Shown: positions 9,031 through 18,140, counted from the stretch's first letter. The stretch is 64,000 nucleotides of DNA from Clostridium thermopalmarium DSM 5974 (GCF_002995795.1 NZ_PVXN01000069.1:1-64000), one strand, 5' to 3'. Notes: generated from the letters alone by a model not told the origin. Made by a program: numbers and translations.

Positions 9031-9070
9031 ATTATAACATATTTACTAATGTTTATACACTTATACACAT
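9031..9070 (-). promoter_or_regulatory. Activator-gene promoter with TTATACACA boxes at -35
   Basis: A TATAAT -10 (9031-9036) lies upstream of the activator start, and where a -35 should be there is no TTGACA. Instead two tandem boxes, TTATACAC and TTATACACAT (9053-9070), match the cluster in front of the cel operon. This suggests autoregulation by the activator. Confidence 0.5.
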
Positions 9071-9079
9071 ATTGAAATA

Positions 9080-9117
9080 AAAAAAGATCTGCCATATTAT
9101 TACTTATTAGCAGACCT
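9080..9117 (-). terminator. Terminator downstream of the DUF2383-type gene
   Basis: GCAGACCT (9110-9117) pairs with AGATCTGC (9086-9093), with one wobble, and a T6 run follows on the leftward strand. It separates the ferritin-like gene from the activator promoter. Confidence 0.6.
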
Positions 9118-9259
9118 CTACTCTATTTATTCATTACTTATTTTGCTATTTATATAATTTAAACTTGATCCTATGAAACCATTCTTCATATTTTTATCAA
9201 ATAATATCAAGCTTTATTGACAAAAATTGCAAATTACTAAATTTAAGACTACCAGCACA

Positions 9260-9715
9260 CTAATGTGTATACTTTTTCATTATCTGTTTTATCTTTCTTA
9301 AATGATTATCATAGTCACTTACAACAGCTTTTACTTCTTTTAATAGACTAGGATTCAAATTTTTATTTTCTTCTACAAACTTCTTTCCTTGATATATCCC
9401 CATTTCCATGGCACGCACTGCATGCTGGCATACTTCTAAATCTGTATTAACAGGTATTAACTTTATTTTCTCAAAAAACTCAGAAATAGTTCCCATAAAT
9501 CCTAAAGTATCTGGAGCATCCTCCCCCATTTCTTCTATTCTATTAGTTATAGCTTCTTCATGTCTTTTAAAAGATTCTATAATCTCTTTTAGTTCCTTTT
9601 TTAGCTCTGCATCCTCGGCTTTGGCAAGATAATCCTTAAACGTACTTCCTCCCATATGAACTCCTTTTAAAAATTTGTTCATTTCCTTTGCATTACATTT
9701 TATATTTTCACTCAT
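9260..9715 (-). CDS. DUF2383-like four-helix (ferritin-like) protein
   Basis: The protein of about 151 residues is almost all amphipathic helix. Spaced Glu/His positions occur (EIIESFKRHEEAI, DLEVCQHAVRAMEMGI, DYDNHLRKI), resembling DUF2383/PA2169-type ferritin-like bundles. Such proteins are common in endospore formers, and their function is not established. The start was set at the ATG at 9715, 6 nt after GAGGTG; a GTG 9 nt upstream would lie inside that ribosome site. It is a single gene with no clear partner. Confidence 0.65.
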   Translation of the reverse strand: MSENIKCNAKEMNKFLKGVHMGGSTFKDYLAKAEDAELKKELKEIIESFKRHEEAITNRIEEMGEDAPDTLGFMGTISEFFEKIKLIPVNTDLEVCQHAVRAMEMGIYQGKKFVEENKNLNPSLLKEVKAVVSDYDNHLRKIKQIMKKYTH

Positions 9716-9791
9716 GATTCTCACCTCTAATTTATTATTTGCAGCGAATCTTTAATTATGTGAATATAAAATAGTTGCCCCATTGGATATG

Positions 9792-10220
9792 CTAATGCTC
9801 AACATTATTACGTATCAATTTCATGAACATTTCAGGAGTTACTATCCTTACTTTTGGATTCTGACTTAACCTGCTTACAACATCTTCAACATTATTAACA
9901 TCTTTGCTCCAAACATGAACATAGACGAAAGTATATGCACTAGGTTTTTTTACATCTATTTCTCCCAAAGCAATTCTATCATTGATTGTTTTTATCAATT
10001 CATCTTCACTCTCAAAATTATTCCACAATAAATCCCTGCAAGAAACGACAGGCTTATTATTAGACCATATAATTTCTCCTTGAAATTTATCATGTCTGCT
10101 ATAATCAAGGTAAAACAATCCATCTATGTTTGATTTTTCAGTAAACTTATCCCATAGCTTTACATCATGAAATGAATAATCATCAATTATTGACACATAC
10201 TTTTCATTTACTTTTCCCAT
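9792..10220 (-). pseudogene. C-terminal fragment of the GxGYxYP protein
   Basis: These 142 codons form the last part of the broken gene. The segment holds IDDYSFHDVKLWDKF, NIDGLFYLDY and a C-terminal AYTFVYVHVWSKD region, consistent with the C-terminal half of GxGYxYP putative glycoside hydrolases. On its own it has an ATG but no ribosome site, and the codons before it remain open (INELNNYMGKV) back to the frameshift. Confidence 0.6.
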
Positions 10221-10228
10221 GTAATTAT

Positions 10229-10828
10229 TTAGTTCATTAATGAATGGGCCCAGTTTACTTTTATCAAATTTGCTTGGAAAATATATCCATTTCCTGATGG
10301 TGGTACAATAAAATTGTTCTCTACTTTTTCATTGCTTATACTTTGGTAATACATTTGAAATACAGTAGGTGCTAAATAATATAATGATGGACTCATAGAC
10401 CACCCTAATTTAAGCCCATCCCTATTAGGATTTCCAAACCATTTATAGTTAGAATAATTATTGCCTAGATTCCACTGCTGATTATCCCCATCTGACATTA
10501 AAAATGTCACATAATGCACATTGTCTTCTTTTTTAATAGATGGTAATGCTTTCTTTGGTATAGATTTTAAAGGGAATGCACTTAATGTGGTCAGATTATA
10601 TGACCAATCTGCTGCAACTACAGATACGCCATATTTTGAAGCTGTACTAACATTAATAAATTCATCCGGTCCCCATCCTAAACATGCAGCATTGCCATTC
10701 ATTGATGAAAATACCTTACTTCTGAAATCAGTTTTATTTACAATGTTTTCATAAAACACTAAAGATTTTGTCATAATAGCATAATCTCTTAAGGGAGCCG
10801 CCTTGTCAGGAGAAAGCTGAATGACCAT
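10229..10828 (-). pseudogene. Middle fragment of the GxGYxYP protein
   Basis: This segment contains LGWGPDEF, FLMSDGDNQQW and LGWSMSPSL, then ends a few codons after PPSGNGY when the frame is lost. These are hallmark stretches of the GxGYxYP family (putative secreted glycoside hydrolase; activity unproven). Its open frame extends upstream of the first ATG to about 10900, which shows it is an internal piece rather than a separate gene. Confidence 0.65.
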
Positions 10829-10886
10829 GGAGTGATTTAACCCTTTGTTCCACAGATTTTCATATGCCCAGCTTTCGTCAGTATTT

Positions 10887-12251
10887 CTACAATCTCCTAT
10901 GATTTTTTTTTATACCATAAAGTTTCACTTTATCCTCAATTGATTCTTCAACTACTATAGCATTGTTTAATGAAGCAAGAGAACAAGCATTATTTATTGA
11001 AGGATCTCTTGGTGATTTTCTCTTATAAAGGACATATCCATTTATATAGTTTTTGTAAATTCTGATTAACTCCCAAGGATCCGAAATCATTGTGTACGAG
11101 ACATTATAATTATTTTTTAAATCCTCTAACCATATTTTATAATCTGGATGCGAATAGCTTATGGTGTATATTTGAGAAGAAGAGCGTCCATTCACTATTC
11201 CCTGAAGGCTTGAAATTAAGGTCTTTTCACTAGATTTCATAGAATCTAGTGAAACAACATATAGACTTTTTGGCATTACTGGATTTTTTATATAGCTAAA
11301 AGAAGTATTAGAGCTATTAATACGAAAAGCTGCTGAGTTGTCAGCAGCTTTTGTCCATTGGCTCCATTTTGTATCGAAATTATCTCCATTTGCTTTGCAA
11401 TACTCATAGAATTTATTCAAGAAACCTATTCTTTCTTTGTTGTAGAATGATTGTACAGTACTTTCCTTATAATTTGCCAATGCTAGCTGTCTCTTTATAA
11501 TATCCTCTGCACTAAGAGACTTGTAATTTTTCATCATGTCATACATGATCATAAAAGTAGAAGTTCTTCCTATGCCCTCTTTACAGTGAAAATGAAGCCA
11601 AGAGTCTTTTGGTTGATTTTTAATTATATCTACAAAGTAATCAACCATGTCATCCGTTGGTATTCCTCCATCTCTTACAGTTACCCTTTTATAAGATAAA
11701 TCTTTTGACTTTACAAGCTTATCCTCATCTTGAACTTTTGTAGGCATTACAGTTAATTTAGGATGATTGTAAAAAGTAATAGGTTTATTTAATTTAATGC
11801 TGTTTAATTGTTGTGCTTCCTTTTTTAAAACCTGTTCTCTAGTTAGTCCCGCATTAGCATTATTTTTTTCATCTGCCCAACTCACTGCATATTCATTAAT
11901 AAACCCATGTGACTCCTGCCTTAGATCTATTACTGTTATTGGCAATGAAGTTCCAATAGCATCAATCAACATAGGAAGGTTGTTTACCGAGAATTGCGAA
12001 CTGCCTGAAATATTTAATTTATCAAGTCCTGTTAAATTTATGTCTTTATTGTTTTCTATAACCGCTAAGTTTGTAGTTTTGCGAAAATTCTTTGGCAGCG
12101 CATTTACATCATGTACTAAATCCACTACAAGATGTACATCTTTTTGAGTATCTACAGCTTGAGCTTCAATAGCTGCATTTGGCAAGAGTGATAATGAAAT
12201 TGTCATTATCATAAGTAAAAATAATGCCACTTTTTTGATACTTTTACGCAA
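10887..12251 (-). CDS. Secreted PTP-like (phytase-type) cysteine phosphatase, N-terminal part of the broken fusion
   Basis: The 454-residue segment has a Sec signal peptide (KK, hydrophobic core, cleavage near residue 32). A dual-specificity/inositol-polyphosphatase-like domain follows with P-loop HCKEGIGRTS (C223) and a candidate general acid D194 in VRDGGIPTDD. This HCX5R layout with a V-x-D-x-x-x-P acid loop resembles PTP-like phytases. From about residue 345 it enters the start of the GxGYxYP domain (PKSLYVVSLDS), which breaks at the A9 tract. The phosphatase domain itself is intact and could still be secreted and active. Confidence 0.7.
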   Translation of the reverse strand: MRKSIKKVALFLLMIMTISLSLLPNAAIEAQAVDTQKDVHLVVDLVHDVNALPKNFRKTTNLAVIENNKDINLTGLDKLNISGSSQFSVNNLPMLIDAIGTSLPITVIDLRQESHGFINEYAVSWADEKNNANAGLTREQVLKKEAQQLNSIKLNKPITFYNHPKLTVMPTKVQDEDKLVKSKDLSYKRVTVRDGGIPTDDMVDYFVDIIKNQPKDSWLHFHCKEGIGRTSTFMIMYDMMKNYKSLSAEDIIKRQLALANYKESTVQSFYNKERIGFLNKFYEYCKANGDNFDTKWSQWTKAADNSAAFRINSSNTSFSYIKNPVMPKSLYVVSLDSMKSSEKTLISSLQGIVNGRSSSQIYTISYSHPDYKIWLEDLKNNYNVSYTMISDPWELIRIYKNYINGYVLYKRKSPRDPSINNACSLASLNNAIVVEESIEDKVKLYGIKKNHRRL

Positions 12252-12595
12252 AATAATCCCTTCTTTCTATGCAAAAATAATTAAAGTGATTAATTATAGT
12301 ATGACGTAACAAAATCGCATCTATTCAGGTTATCTATGGAATTACTTCCACATAGTTAAACTTTTCCCTAATAAAATGTTGACTTATAATAAAAATTAGT
12401 ATTCCTAATTTCTATTTTCATTGCCAACTTCATGGTATATAAGTTTATCTTATGTTTTGTAGTATTTCTTAATAATAAGAAACTTGTCGATATTACCATA
12501 TTAACTAATATCTATTGTTTGCAATGTTTTTGACTATAGCTTTTAATAAGAGTATAATTTCATTTCATCAAACATACAAAGGAGAGATGTCATAT
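12252..12595. other. Divergent intergenic region with a good promoter on the right
   Basis: This is AT-rich, non-coding DNA between the phosphatase and hydrolase genes. It carries the hydrolase promoter at 12530-12558 and an imperfect dyad (CTATGGAA...TTCC-CATAG, 12334-12355) that could be an operator for the phosphatase gene. A TATAAT for the leftward gene occurs near 12295, without an obvious -35. Confidence 0.45.
12530..12558 (+). promoter_or_regulatory. Sigma-A promoter of the isochorismatase-fold gene
   Basis: TTGACT (12530-12535) and TATAAT (12553-12558) are separated by 17 bp. The pair lies about 40 bp upstream of the start codon. Confidence 0.75.
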
Positions 12596-13192
12596 ATGTT
12601 AAATAAAAAGGAAACAGCATTACTAGTAATTGATATGCAATACGGAGGTGGTGCTCCTGACGGTTCTCTGGTAAAAATGCTAAACGTTGATGTAACCAAA
12701 CAAGAAGATATAGTAACTCCAATAATAAAATTAAAGGACTACTTTAATGAGAATGGAATGTTAGTTGTCAATATTAAAACCGAATATGAAGAAGACTTTA
12801 GTGACTGGAAAATGCTAGCTGAAAGATTTGAAGTAAAGAAGTACAAACACTTTGTTAAAGGCTCACTTGACGCAGAAATTATTCCTCCTTTAGCTCCGAG
12901 AGAAGGTGAAGAACTGGTAATCAAGCATAGATGGAATGCTTTTTTCAACACTAATCTAGATGAGTTACTTAAAAGTAAAAACATTAAAAATCTGATACTT
13001 GTTGGAGCTGCAACAGATGTTTGTGTATTTGAAACTTGCAGTTATGCTTTTTCTTTAAATTATAATTGTATCGTACCAATTGAGACCACGGCATCTTTTA
13101 ATGCTGAAAGAAAGCAAATGGGACTTAAAATGCTTAAATTTGGAAGAGCACAGGTTGTCAACGTAGAAGAAGTATATAAGATGTTTGAATAG
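12596..13192 (+). CDS. Isochorismatase-family cysteine hydrolase
   Basis: The product of about 198 residues has the Asp/Lys/Cys triad of this fold: D in ALLVIDMQ, K in LVIKHRWNAF, and C in GAATDVCVFETC. A cis-peptide loop precedes the cysteine. Family members hydrolyse amides such as nicotinamide or ureidoacrylate, or isochorismate; the substrate cannot be read here. The start is uncertain between the ATG at 12587 and that at 12596; the second has better spacing from AAAGGAG. It is monocistronic with its own promoter and terminator. Confidence 0.85.
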   Translation: MLNKKETALLVIDMQYGGGAPDGSLVKMLNVDVTKQEDIVTPIIKLKDYFNENGMLVVNIKTEYEEDFSDWKMLAERFEVKKYKHFVKGSLDAEIIPPLAPREGEELVIKHRWNAFFNTNLDELLKSKNIKNLILVGAATDVCVFETCSYAFSLNYNCIVPIETTASFNAERKQMGLKMLKFGRAQVVNVEEVYKMFE

Positions 13193-13206
13193 AATTTCAC
13201 CATATA

Positions 13207-13246
13207 AAAACCAAGGCTAATTGATTAATCAGCCTTGGTTTTACTT
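13207..13246. terminator. Terminator after the isochorismatase-fold gene
   Basis: AAAACCAAGGCT and AGCCTTGGTTTT pair over 12 bp, with T-rich flanks on both sides. It can serve the hydrolase gene and back up the convergent ABC operon. Confidence 0.8.
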
Positions 13247-13252
13247 TCTTAA

Positions 13253-13293
13253 AGATATAGGATAGAATTTATTAAACTATCTATCCTATATCT
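13253..13293 (-). terminator. Hairpin after the amino-acid ABC operon
   Basis: A perfect 14-bp inverted repeat (AGATATAGGATAGA, 13-nt loop) lies just past the stop of the leftward ATPase gene. Its T tract is weak (TTTAAG). Confidence 0.55.
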
Positions 13294-13330
13294 CATTTTT
13301 ACTATATTTAAAATAATTGACCTACAATTT

Positions 13331-14032
13331 TTATATCACAGCAGTACTATACATGTGTTCTTCTTTTAATACCCCATTTTCCATAGATACGATTCTATCT
13401 GCTACTTGCTTTGCAAAAGCCATATCATGTGTAATAATTAAAACTGTCATAGACTTTTCAAAACTTAGCTTTTTTATAAGATTTGCAACTTCTCCACTTA
13501 ACCCAGGATCTAAAGCAGAAGTAGGTTCATCAAAACATATAAGCTTTGGCTCCATAGCAAGAGCTCTTCCTATAGCAACTCTCTGCTTTTGTCCTCCTGA
13601 TAATTCAAAAGGATAGTTTTTCTCCTTATCACTAAGTCCTAAAAATCCTAATATTTCTCTTCCTCTTTTTTCTGCTCTTTCTTTTTCAATACCTAATACC
13701 ACCCTTGGTGCTTCTGTAATATTTTCTAAAACACTCATATGAGGAAATAAATTGAAGTTCTGAAATACTAGTCCAATATTTTTTCTTATCTCTATTTCTT
13801 CCTTCTTTGACACAACTTTTCCATTCTTGTATAGGTATTTACCATCTATCATAATAGAACCCTTATCAGGAGTAGTGAGGCCAGTTATGCATCTTAAAAG
13901 TGTTGTTTTTCCTCCACCAGAAGGACCAACTATAACAGTAATTTCTCCATTTTTAAGTTCAAGATTTACTCCCTTTAATACTTTATTATTATTAAAACTT
14001 TTTTCTAATCCTTCTACCTTAAGCATTATCAT
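13331..14032 (-). CDS. Polar amino-acid ABC transporter ATPase (GlnQ-like)
   Basis: At 233 residues it has typical length. Motifs in order are Walker A GPSGGGKTT, Q-loop VFQNFNLFPHM, signature LSGGQKQRVAIGRALAM, Walker B LICFDEPTSALDP and H-loop ITHDM. The LFPHM Q-loop and the small size are typical of the polar amino-acid uptake ATPases (HisP/GlnQ). It is last in a three-gene importer operon (binding protein, permease, ATPase). Confidence 0.92.
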   Translation of the reverse strand: MIMLKVEGLEKSFNNNKVLKGVNLELKNGEITVIVGPSGGGKTTLLRCITGLTTPDKGSIMIDGKYLYKNGKVVSKKEEIEIRKNIGLVFQNFNLFPHMSVLENITEAPRVVLGIEKERAEKRGREILGFLGLSDKEKNYPFELSGGQKQRVAIGRALAMEPKLICFDEPTSALDPGLSGEVANLIKKLSFEKSMTVLIITHDMAFAKQVADRIVSMENGVLKEEHMYSTAVI

Positions 14033-14045
14033 CCCTCCTAATCTC

Positions 14046-14687
14046 CTATTGATAATAACTATACCTATTTTCTATAAGTTTAAACAGTTGTGTAAATACT
14101 CCAATTAAAAGCAGATATACAACTCCTACTACAACTAGCGGTATCAAAGACGCCTGCGTATTTGATGCTATTTTACCAATCTTTAAAAGCTCGTCCAATC
14201 CTAAAACATAAACTAAAGCAGTGTCCTTTACCAAAGTTATAACTTCATTAGCCATAGCTGGCAATATTCTTTTAAAAGCCTGTGGAAGTATTATTCTAAA
14301 AAATGTATACTTCTGAGAAAATCCAAGGACCTTTGCTCCCTCATACTGCCCTTCATCTATTGAGGATATTCCTGCTCTGAATATCTCTGCAAAATAAGCT
14401 GCATAATTTAGAGTAAAAGCTATTATTGCCGCTGGAAATCTATCAAAGCTTATATTTATATTAGGTAATCCGAAGAATATAAATACTATTTGTAAAAGAA
14501 GAGGAGTTCCTCTCATAATCAATATATAAACCCCAGTTACCTTATTTAGTATTTTGTTTTTAGATAATCTTCCTATAGAAACCACTATTCCAAGAGGTAT
14601 TGAAAACACTAAAGTTAGTATAAATACCTGTAAAGTTACTTTAAGTCCTTCAAAAACTTGGGGTAATAAGCTAATTATATTGTCCAT
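14046..14687 (-). CDS. Polar amino-acid ABC transporter permease
   Basis: This 213-residue permease of the His/Glu/Gln family has about five membrane helices. The EAA-type cytoplasmic loop (EGAKVLGFSQKYTFFRIILPQAFKRILP) contacts the ATPase, and RGTPLLLQ is the usual family stretch. It lies 13 bp upstream of the ATPase gene and 23 bp after the binding-protein gene. Confidence 0.92.
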   Translation of the reverse strand: MDNIISLLPQVFEGLKVTLQVFILTLVFSIPLGIVVSIGRLSKNKILNKVTGVYILIMRGTPLLLQIVFIFFGLPNINISFDRFPAAIIAFTLNYAAYFAEIFRAGISSIDEGQYEGAKVLGFSQKYTFFRIILPQAFKRILPAMANEVITLVKDTALVYVLGLDELLKIGKIASNTQASLIPLVVVGVVYLLLIGVFTQLFKLIENRYSYYQ

Positions 14688-14710
14688 GAAAATCCTCCTC
14701 TATAAAACTA

Positions 14711-15517
14711 CTATTTAAAAATATCTTCCCCAAACCATTTTTCAGAAATAGCCTTAGCAGTGCCATCCTTTTTCATATCATCAAAAGCTTTATTAATGCT
14801 CTCTAATAGTTCCTTATCATCTTTTCTTAAACCAACACCATAAGCTTCGCTTCCAAAATCATCTTTTAATATTTTATATTTTTCTTTACCTTTTTTGTTT
14901 ATATAGTATTTTGCTAAAATTTCATCTGCAACTACTGCATCAATTCTTTCTGCCTCTAAATCCATTAAAGCATCATTATTTGTGTCAAAAGTATAAATTT
15001 TTCCATCCTTAAAGCTTTTTAAAACCTCTGGCTCCTTATTTATAGCATCCACAGCACTTGATTGATTCTGAGCTCCAACCTTTGCTCCTTTTAACTCATC
15101 TTTGCTGTTTATTTTTGAATCTGCAAGAGTTATTATGATTTGTTTATTGTCTAAATAAGGTCTTGTAAAAGCTACCTTTTCTTTTCTTTCATCAGTTATG
15201 CTATACCCGTTCCATATCATATCTATTTTGCCTGAGTTAAGCTCTGATTCCTTCATAGACCAATCAATAGGCTGAAAAGTTATCTCTTTACCTATTCTTT
15301 TAGATACTTCTTTTGCAAGATCAATATCAAAGCCTGTAATCTCTCCATTCTCATCCTTAAATCCCATAGGAACAAAGGTATCATCAAATCCTAAAACCAG
15401 CTTTTCTTTTTCTGCTGCTGTGCTTGATTTATCTGTTTTGCTTCCACATCCTGTAAAACCTAACATTATTGCTCCAATAATTGATAATGTTATTATATTT
15501 TTAAATCCTTTTTTCAT
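14711..15517 (-). CDS. Amino-acid ABC transporter substrate-binding lipoprotein
   Basis: The 268-residue precursor has a lipobox (LGFTGC, C24). A periplasmic-binding-protein type 2 fold of the bacterial extracellular solute-binding family 3 follows: FDDTFVPMGFKDENG, GFDIDLAKEVSKRIG, DMIWNGYSITDERK. These are standard for cystine, glutamine or basic amino-acid receptors, and the ligand is not evident. It is first in the operon, behind a clear promoter at 15559-15587. Confidence 0.92.
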   Translation of the reverse strand: MKKGFKNIITLSIIGAIMLGFTGCGSKTDKSSTAAEKEKLVLGFDDTFVPMGFKDENGEITGFDIDLAKEVSKRIGKEITFQPIDWSMKESELNSGKIDMIWNGYSITDERKEKVAFTRPYLDNKQIIITLADSKINSKDELKGAKVGAQNQSSAVDAINKEPEVLKSFKDGKIYTFDTNNDALMDLEAERIDAVVADEILAKYYINKKGKEKYKILKDDFGSEAYGVGLRKDDKELLESINKAFDDMKKDGTAKAISEKWFGEDIFK

Positions 15518-15558
15518 ATTTAACTCCCCTTTTTAATTTCGTATTCTTCTTATTTCAT

Positions 15559-15587
15559 ACTTTAACACACTAAATCAATAAAGTCAA
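15559..15587 (-). promoter_or_regulatory. Sigma-A promoter of the amino-acid ABC operon
   Basis: On the leftward strand TTGACT and TAAAGT are separated by 17 bp. The pair sits about 40 bp upstream of the binding-protein start. Confidence 0.65.
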
Positions 15588-15752
15588 TACATTTTGCTAA
15601 ATCTTTTATAATAAAAATTTATCCTTTCTTTAAACTAAATATAGATATTGAAAACTGCTGAAGAATTTTCTCATACTATTCCCTTTTTGTTACTGTTATG
15701 CGTTATACTAATATAATAGATGTATTAAATAATTTTATTAAGAGGTGAAGAC

Positions 15753-16478
15753 ATGATTGAGCTTATAAATGTAAATAAAAGTTATAATAAAGTTTCAAAA
15801 GCAGTGGATAATGCTAACCTCTCAATTAATGATGGAGAGATTTTTGGATTCTTAGGTCCTAACGGTGCAGGTAAAACAACTACAATTAAAATGATTACTG
15901 GAATTTTAAAACCAGACTCTGGAAGTATAACTATCAACGGAATAAATATACAAGAAGAGCCTTTAAAAGCAAAGGAGCAATTCGGTTTTGTACCTGATAG
16001 TCCAGACATGTTTCTACGGTTAAAAGGGATAGAATATCTGAATTTTATGGCAGATGTCTACAATGTACCAAAGGAAGTAAGAAAAGATAGAATTGAAAGT
16101 TTATGTGAAAGATTTGAAATGACGTCAGCCCTTGGAGACCAGATTCAGACCTATTCTCACGGAATGAGACAGAAAATAGTCATAATGGGGGTTATGATTC
16201 ACCAGCCACCTGTATGGATATTAGATGAACCTATGACAGGCCTTGATCCTAAATCATCCTATATACTAAAGCAGATGATGAGAGAACATGCGGACAGCGG
16301 TAAAACTGTTTTCTTTTCAACTCATGTTCTTGAAGTCGCAGAAAAACTATGTGATAGAGTTGCTATTATTAATAAAGGAAAAATTTTATTTTGTGGAAGC
16401 CTTGACGAACTTAAAGAACATGCTAAAGAAAATGAGTCCTTAGAAAAAATATTCTTGGAGATGACTGAAAATGAGTAA
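15753..16478 (+). CDS. ABC exporter ATP-binding protein
   Basis: At 241 residues it carries Walker A GPNGAGKTT, signature YSHGMRQKIVIM, Walker B VWILDEPMTGLDP and H-loop FFSTHVLE. It belongs to the drug/bacteriocin export class of ATPases that pair with a separate membrane subunit. Its gene overlaps the next by 8 nt, so the two are translationally coupled. The substrate is unknown. AAGAGGTG precedes the ATG. Confidence 0.9.
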   Translation: MIELINVNKSYNKVSKAVDNANLSINDGEIFGFLGPNGAGKTTTIKMITGILKPDSGSITINGINIQEEPLKAKEQFGFVPDSPDMFLRLKGIEYLNFMADVYNVPKEVRKDRIESLCERFEMTSALGDQIQTYSHGMRQKIVIMGVMIHQPPVWILDEPMTGLDPKSSYILKQMMREHADSGKTVFFSTHVLEVAEKLCDRVAIINKGKILFCGSLDELKEHAKENESLEKIFLEMTENE

Positions 16479-18135
16479 ATTTATAGCTTTAACAAGAGTT
16501 CTATTAAAAAACAATGTAGAATCCTTTGGCAAAGGCGGTGGCAAATTCAAATTAAAAGGCATAGCTCTTATCATCTTTTTAATCTTGTGCTTCGCTCCAT
16601 TATCTATATCTTTAGGGGCTTTTGTAAACACACTTTATGACATGTTATCACAAATAGATCAGCAGGGAGTTATCTTAGGACTTGGTTTTTCTATGTCCTG
16701 TTTAGCTATATTTTTCCTTGGAATATTCTATGTAATAGGTACATTCTATTTCTCCATGGATATAAATTATTTGCTGCCTCTTCCCCTTAGGCCATCAGAA
16801 ATACTTTCTTCAAAGTTAGTAGTAGTACTTATTTATGAGTATCTAACACAAATTGTGATATTAGCTCCAATTATTATAGCCTATGGGATTAAAGATGGTG
16901 CAGGAATTTTGTACTATATATTTAGTATATTGATATTCTTAACCATACCTATAATACCTTTAATAATATCCTCCATACTGGTTATGGTAATTATGAGATT
17001 TACAAACCTAGCTAAGAATAAAGATAGATTTAATATGATTGGAGGAATAATTGCAATATTCATCGGTATTGGAATAAACATATTCATGCAAAGAACTGCA
17101 TCGAATTTTACAAATCCAGAAAATATGCAAAGATTGTTTGAAGAAGGAAATAATTCTTTCATAGGCCTTGCTACGAAGTTGTTTCCAAGTGCAAAATTAG
17201 CTGCTGCAGCTTTAGCTGAAAACATTTCGAGCAGAGGATTTATAAATTTAGGACTATTCATTGTAATGACTGTGATTTCTTTAATAGTATTTATCCTTGT
17301 TGGAGAAGGTTTATATTTCAAAGGAGTTATAGGAACTTCTGAGGCTGCCTCTAAAAGAAAACAATTAAGTAATGATGAATTATACAAAGCAACAAAGCAA
17401 AATTCCATTCTTAAAGCTTATACAATAAAAGAACTTAAAATATTGTTCCGAACTCCAGCTTATTTTTTAAATTGCGTAGTTATAAACTTCTTTTGGCCTA
17501 TAATTATAATTCTTCCTCTTGTTATTAATTCAGATAATATGGAAAGTTTAGAAATGATAAAAAGCTTTTTGAATACTCCTGACTACTTTTCAATTATCTT
17601 AGCTGGCTCTTCCCTTTTATTAGGTTTTGTTAGTAGTACCAATGGAGTTGCTTCTACTTCCATATCAAGGGAAGGGAAAAGCTTTTTTGTTAATAAATTT
17701 TTACCTATAAGCTATAAAAATCAAATAATAGCAAAGGTTTTATCAGGAATAATTATAAGTATAATTGGAATGGTTACTTTAATTTTTACAATTATAATAA
17801 TAGCAAAACCATCTCCTTTGCTAATTATACTTATAACTATTATAGGTATGCTTGTAATATCCTTTGCAAATTTTATAGGTGTATTAATAGACTTATTCAA
17901 TCCTAAATTAAATTGGGATAATGAACAAAAGGCAGTAAAACAAAATTTAAACTTGATCATAAGTTGGCCATTAATCTTAATACTGCCTGGAATTATTACA
18001 TTAGTAGTATATAAACTGCATTTACCTATATCTGTAACAACTGTACTTTTAATATTAGTTTATATGGCTGCTAATGTAATTCTATATGAAGTTTTAATTA
18101 GTAAGGGAGCAAATCTATACAAAAATATAAAATAA
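16471..18135 (+). CDS. ABC exporter membrane subunit
   Basis: This 554-residue polytopic protein has about 12 hydrophobic helices and few charged loops, resembling the large permeases of clostridial ABC exporters (ABC-2-like). The stretch SMDINYLLPLPLRPSEI near residue 90 and the late repeat LFNPKLNWDNEQKAVKQN are typical of this type. It overlaps the ATPase gene upstream and is followed by a terminator. The transported compound cannot be inferred. Confidence 0.82.
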   Translation: MSKFIALTRVLLKNNVESFGKGGGKFKLKGIALIIFLILCFAPLSISLGAFVNTLYDMLSQIDQQGVILGLGFSMSCLAIFFLGIFYVIGTFYFSMDINYLLPLPLRPSEILSSKLVVVLIYEYLTQIVILAPIIIAYGIKDGAGILYYIFSILIFLTIPIIPLIISSILVMVIMRFTNLAKNKDRFNMIGGIIAIFIGIGINIFMQRTASNFTNPENMQRLFEEGNNSFIGLATKLFPSAKLAAAALAENISSRGFINLGLFIVMTVISLIVFILVGEGLYFKGVIGTSEAASKRKQLSNDELYKATKQNSILKAYTIKELKILFRTPAYFLNCVVINFFWPIIIILPLVINSDNMESLEMIKSFLNTPDYFSIILAGSSLLLGFVSSTNGVASTSISREGKSFFVNKFLPISYKNQIIAKVLSGIIISIIGMVTLIFTIIIIAKPSPLLIILITIIGMLVISFANFIGVLIDLFNPKLNWDNEQKAVKQNLNLIISWPLILILPGIITLVVYKLHLPISVTTVLLILVYMAANVILYEVLISKGANLYKNIK

Positions 18136-18140
18136 TTAAT

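Larger units (their letters stand above)
9792..12251 (-). pseudogene. Frameshifted secreted PTP/phytase-like phosphatase joined to a GxGYxYP domain
   Basis: Three consecutive leftward reading frames (10887-12251, 10229-10828, 9792-10220) read as one protein of about 815 residues once two single-base shifts are corrected. The first is at an A9 run (10903-10911): with eight A, the frame continues KKIIGDC...NTDESWAYE into the second segment without a stop. The second is at 10276-10288: one added base gives GNGYYFPSKF, a form of the GxGYxYP signature, and runs into the third segment. The intact order would be signal peptide, cysteine phosphatase, GxGYxYP domain. Sequencing error, real decay and slippage-based switching are all possible. 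See the segment entries. Confidence 0.75.
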
